Shown: one piece after another, positions 12,632-15,149 of the stretch
Layout of the letters: each line of letters starts with the position of its first letter
How positions within the stretch are numbered: position 1 is the first letter of the stretch
DNA from: an uncultured Acetobacteraceae bacterium
Lineage (GTDB): Bacteria; Pseudomonadota; Alphaproteobacteria; Acetobacterales; Acetobacteraceae
Length of the DNA: 15,149 nucleotides
NCBI GenBank assembly: GCA_937874445.1
Contig: CALNAL010000392.1
Coordinates: forward strand, 1 to 15,149
Direction of reading: 5' to 3'
Translations under genes and position numbers: made by a program
The notes under the pieces: model-generated
What the model was told of the DNA's origin: nothing
Database searches by the model: none
Seen by the model: the letters and a program-made list of their open reading frames with translations, nothing else

Positions 12632-15149
12632 TCAGGGCTGGCGGGCGGGGCCGATCTTATCGGCGATCTGGGAGAGCAGGGAAGAGCCGCCTTTTTCCAC
12701 GACGGTCATGAGAAACAGCCCCTTGCCGTGGCTGTGGGCTTCCCATTGCGCGCCGATGTTGTTCTTCTCTCTGCTGTCGTCGTTGGTCGCGTAGACCTTG
12801 CCCTTGTGCTCGAGCACGAGGATGCGGCCATCGACAAGCTCGGCGACGAAGTCCGGATAGAAATTCCCGTGTGCCAGCGGCAGGGAGAACTGCCGGCGTT
12901 CCAGGTTGCGCACCCAGTGCCTGACCGCCGCGGTCATGTCGAGGGCCTTGGCGCATTCGAACTCCTCGCCCTTGTTGTCGAGTTCCCCGACCGTCTCGTA
13001 GTAGTGCTTCTGGAACTGGTACGGGTGCCCGGGATAGGCCCAGTGCGGCGCGTAGCCGTGCGGGGGGAAGTCGAACGTGTAGGCGAAGCTCGTTTCCACC
13101 GCGGCGTGGGGGCCGAACAGCGTCTGCTGGTAGCGGTCGATGGCGGCCTGCTCGCGGGCGCGGGCGATCCTCTGGGAGAGGATCTGGGCGAGGATGAACT
13201 TGCAGCGGACCAGCGCGGTCAGGGGGACCCTGCGTGTCTGCGTCAGGCCGGCCAGCGTCCGGCGGACGAACTCGAGCAGCACGGGCTGGGTGATGTCCGG
13301 CTGGCGGACCTTGCGTTCGAGCCACCGGCAGAGCTGCGGTTCGGTCCAGCCCGTGTCCACCAGGTCGAGGTCGAACTGCTCGGCCTTGCCGACGGCCTTC
13401 TCGACGATCCGTCCCGCGGTGTTGAGGTCCAGCTCCCACTGCACCCCGGAATCGGTGAGCCGGAACTCGCTGTCCGGGATTTCCGTCGGGGCGTCGAGCA
13501 GGTTCCAGCCGGCGGCGTCGAGGAGGGCCTCGCGGCTGGCGGGCGTCAGCTCGTCCTCGAAGGTGAAGCAGAGCTGGGGGACGCGGAAGGCGACGCCCCG
13601 TTGCGCCGGGGCGGTGTGGGCCAGCCAGATCGCCCGGTGCCGCCGTGCCCCGCTCTCGAAGAGCGTGCGGCTGGCGGTCGAGCGGAGGGCCGCGGCGAGG
13701 CGGTGGACGGTGGCGGCGGCGACATCGCCGGTGAGGGTCACCCGGCTGCCCTGCCCGGTTTTCTCGATGGCCACGCCCGTGCTTTCCGCGTCGGACAGGG
13801 CGAAGCCGGTCAGGTCGTCGGACAGCTCGATGACGGTCGGCGGGGGAGCGGCCGAAAACAGCCCGGCGCCCTCCGGCAGGGCGAGCCGGGGCTGCACCCG
13901 TTCGATGGCGGAATCGGCCTCGTTGTCCTCGAAGCCCATGTCCACGAGCTGATCGTGCAGCTGGGTCACGGCATCCTGCCAGCAGGCGCGCGAGACGTGG
14001 GCGTAGGCCCGGTTGAGGTCGGCCTCCTTGCGGCGCCGGGCATAGGGCATCCGCAGCACGCGGCCGAGAATCTGCTCGACGTCCTTCTTCGAGTGGACGG
14101 TGGCCACCGAGCAGAACACATAGGCGAACGAGCAGTCCCACCCCTCCTTGAGGGCCTCGACCGTGATGACGTAGTCGATCTTGCAGTCGCGCGAGAAGAG
14201 ATCGATGCCGTCGAGCCCCTTCTGGTCGCCGGTCACCACGGCGATCGCCTCGGGGGGGATCTTCAGCTGGTCCTCGAGGTGGCGGCGCAACACCTCCTTG
14301 GTGACCTCCTTGTCCTTCTCCTCGGCCTGGAAGAGGACGATGGGGCGGATGTAGTCGGCATCCGTGGCGGCCAGCTCGGCCAGGTGCTGGCGGGTCAGGA
14401 TGCTGTCCTGGACGGCCTCCTCCCAGCTCGCGTGCTCGGTCAGGCGTATGGGGAGCTTGATCATCTCCTCCGCCTTCAGCTCGGTGGCCGAGACGTTGTG
14501 CAGGATGTTGCTGTCGGAGGCGGGGGTGGCGGTGAACTCGATGACGCAGGCGGCGTTCACCCGCTGGAGCACCTCGAAGCTGAGGGAGGAGGTGTTGTTG
14601 TGGGCCTCGTCCACCAGCACCAGCGGGCGGTTGCGGGCGAGCAGGTTGCGGAAGGAGAACTTGATCTTCCCCCGGTCGGGGCCGTCCTCGAAGCGCTCCA
14701 TCCCCTCGGCGCTGGCGGGCACGGCGGAGAAGTGCGGCTCGAGGTTCTCGTTGTGGGCATAGACCTTGCGCCCCTCGGTGCTGGTCACGCGCAGGGTCTG
14801 GATGGTGCCGACGACGAGGCAGGCATGGGTCTGCAGGTCGGCGGGGGTGATCTGGGTGAAATCGGCGATGTCGAACACCCGGAAGCGCCCGTCGAAGGCG
14901 GTGTTCAGCGCCTCGTAGTTGGGGTTGCCCGGCTTGCGGAGGGTCTCCAGGGTCTGGGCGCGGATGGTGTTGGTGGGCACCAGCCAGAGGACGAGGGGCC
15001 ATTCGCGTTCGAGATAGGCATCGGCGGCGATCTTGGCGCAGTGCGTGGCCAGCAGGGTCTTGCCGCCGCCGGTCGGCAGGCGGAGGCAGACATAGGGGAC
15101 GGCCGGCAGCCCTTCGAGGGGGCGGTAGGGGCGCGCGGCGGTGAGGCCG
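12632..15149 (-). CDS. Type III restriction-like DEAD/DEAH helicase-nuclease (Res subunit type), 5' end outside window
   Basis: 838 codons are visible and the frame is open to the window edge, so the N-terminus is missing. Counting from the first visible codon, the Walker A motif is LPTGGGKT (24-31), motif II is LVLVDEAHNNTS with DEAH at 180-183, motif III is FTATP near 205-209, and motif VI is QILGRVLRMPYARRR near 359-373. The C-terminal end has NFYPDFVAELVDGRILVLEHKGK: D766, E780 and K782 fit a PD-(D/E)xK endonuclease site. The arrangement of SF2 ATPase plus C-terminal nuclease is that of type III restriction Res subunits and related defence helicases. An apparent GTG start at 14980 is internal and would remove the Walker A motif. 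A modification methyltransferase would be expected upstream, beyond the right edge. It is not between this gene and the phosphatase, where a DUF3830 gene sits instead. Confidence 0.87.
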   Translation of the reverse strand, partial: GLTAARPYRPLEGLPAVPYVCLRLPTGGGKTLLATHCAKIAADAYLEREWPLVLWLVPTNTIRAQTLETLRKPGNPNYEALNTAFDGRFRVFDIADFTQITPADLQTHACLVVGTIQTLRVTSTEGRKVYAHNENLEPHFSAVPASAEGMERFEDGPDRGKIKFSFRNLLARNRPLVLVDEAHNNTSSLSFEVLQRVNAACVIEFTATPASDSNILHNVSATELKAEEMIKLPIRLTEHASWEEAVQDSILTRQHLAELAATDADYIRPIVLFQAEEKDKEVTKEVLRRHLEDQLKIPPEAIAVVTGDQKGLDGIDLFSRDCKIDYVITVEALKEGWDCSFAYVFCSVATVHSKKDVEQILGRVLRMPYARRRKEADLNRAYAHVSRACWQDAVTQLHDQLVDMGFEDNEADSAIERVQPRLALPEGAGLFSAAPPPTVIELSDDLTGFALSDAESTGVAIEKTGQGSRVTLTGDVAAATVHRLAAALRSTASRTLFESGARRHRAIWLAHTAPAQRGVAFRVPQLCFTFEDELTPASREALLDAAGWNLLDAPTEIPDSEFRLTDSGVQWELDLNTAGRIVEKAVGKAEQFDLDLVDTGWTEPQLCRWLERKVRQPDITQPVLLEFVRRTLAGLTQTRRVPLTALVRCKFILAQILSQRIARAREQAAIDRYQQTLFGPHAAVETSFAYTFDFPPHGYAPHWAYPGHPYQFQKHYYETVGELDNKGEEFECAKALDMTAAVRHWVRNLERRQFSLPLAHGNFYPDFVAELVDGRILVLEHKGKVYATNDDSREKNNIGAQWEAHSHGKGLFLMTVVEKGGSSLLSQIADKIGPARQP

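Noticed and set aside
12632..14980. GTG at 14980 as the true start of the restriction-like helicase
   Set aside because: The frame is open to the right edge and the upstream codons encode the Walker A motif LPTGGGKT, so the gene is truncated by the window.

Overview
The window is very GC-rich chromosomal DNA, most likely from an alphaproteobacterium. A member of the Acetobacteraceae or a nearby Rhodospirillales family is my best guess. This rests on base composition, the gene families present, a short-hairpin intergenic element seen twice, and a CTAGAGCAGATC motif that I recall from alphaproteobacterial intergenic DNA. No rRNA or tRNA gene and no CRISPR array is visible. The first 51 bases are not biological: they are an Illumina Nextera adapter with an 8-base index, so the left edge is a contig end with untrimmed adapter.

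Left part (52-3811, all genes on the minus strand). In transcription order there is an M19 membrane-dipeptidase-type metallopeptidase and an aldo/keto reductase, which overlap by 4 nt (ATGA) and form an operon. Then come a three-hairpin intergenic repeat, a class I SAM-dependent methyltransferase, and a surface-glycan gene. That last gene carries FD-x-x-W-Y repeats followed by the start of a WbsX-type domain. It is interrupted by an in-frame TAG where its own repeats predict tyrosine, and it runs off the contig edge.

Centre (4065-8702, plus strand). One open reading frame from a TTG start encodes about 1545 residues made of five tandem GT-A family 2 glycosyltransferase modules, spaced 900, 909, 909 and 909 nt apart. 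Modules 3 and 4 are identical at the DNA level over 641 nt. Module 2 has lost the third residue of its DQDD motif (DQGD) and is otherwise the most divergent. Only the last module has a hydrophobic, basic C-terminal tail. This is the most unusual object in the window.

Right part. A 460-nt non-coding leader contains a hairpin and, just before the start codon, a perfect 16-bp LacI-type palindrome. It precedes an MFS transporter of the hexuronate/anion:cation symporter type (9163-10482). Next is an exported PAP2-family acid phosphatase (10681-12048), then the second copy of the three-hairpin element. On the minus strand, converging on the phosphatase, are a DUF3830 cyclophilin-like protein and, 13 nt upstream of it, the 3' 2.5 kb of a type III restriction-like helicase/nuclease (12632 to the window end). 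No matching modification methyltransferase is in view.

The surface-glycan gene and the five-module glycosyltransferase both point to cell-surface polysaccharide assembly, but they lie on opposite strands with unrelated metabolic genes between them. A shared pathway is inference.
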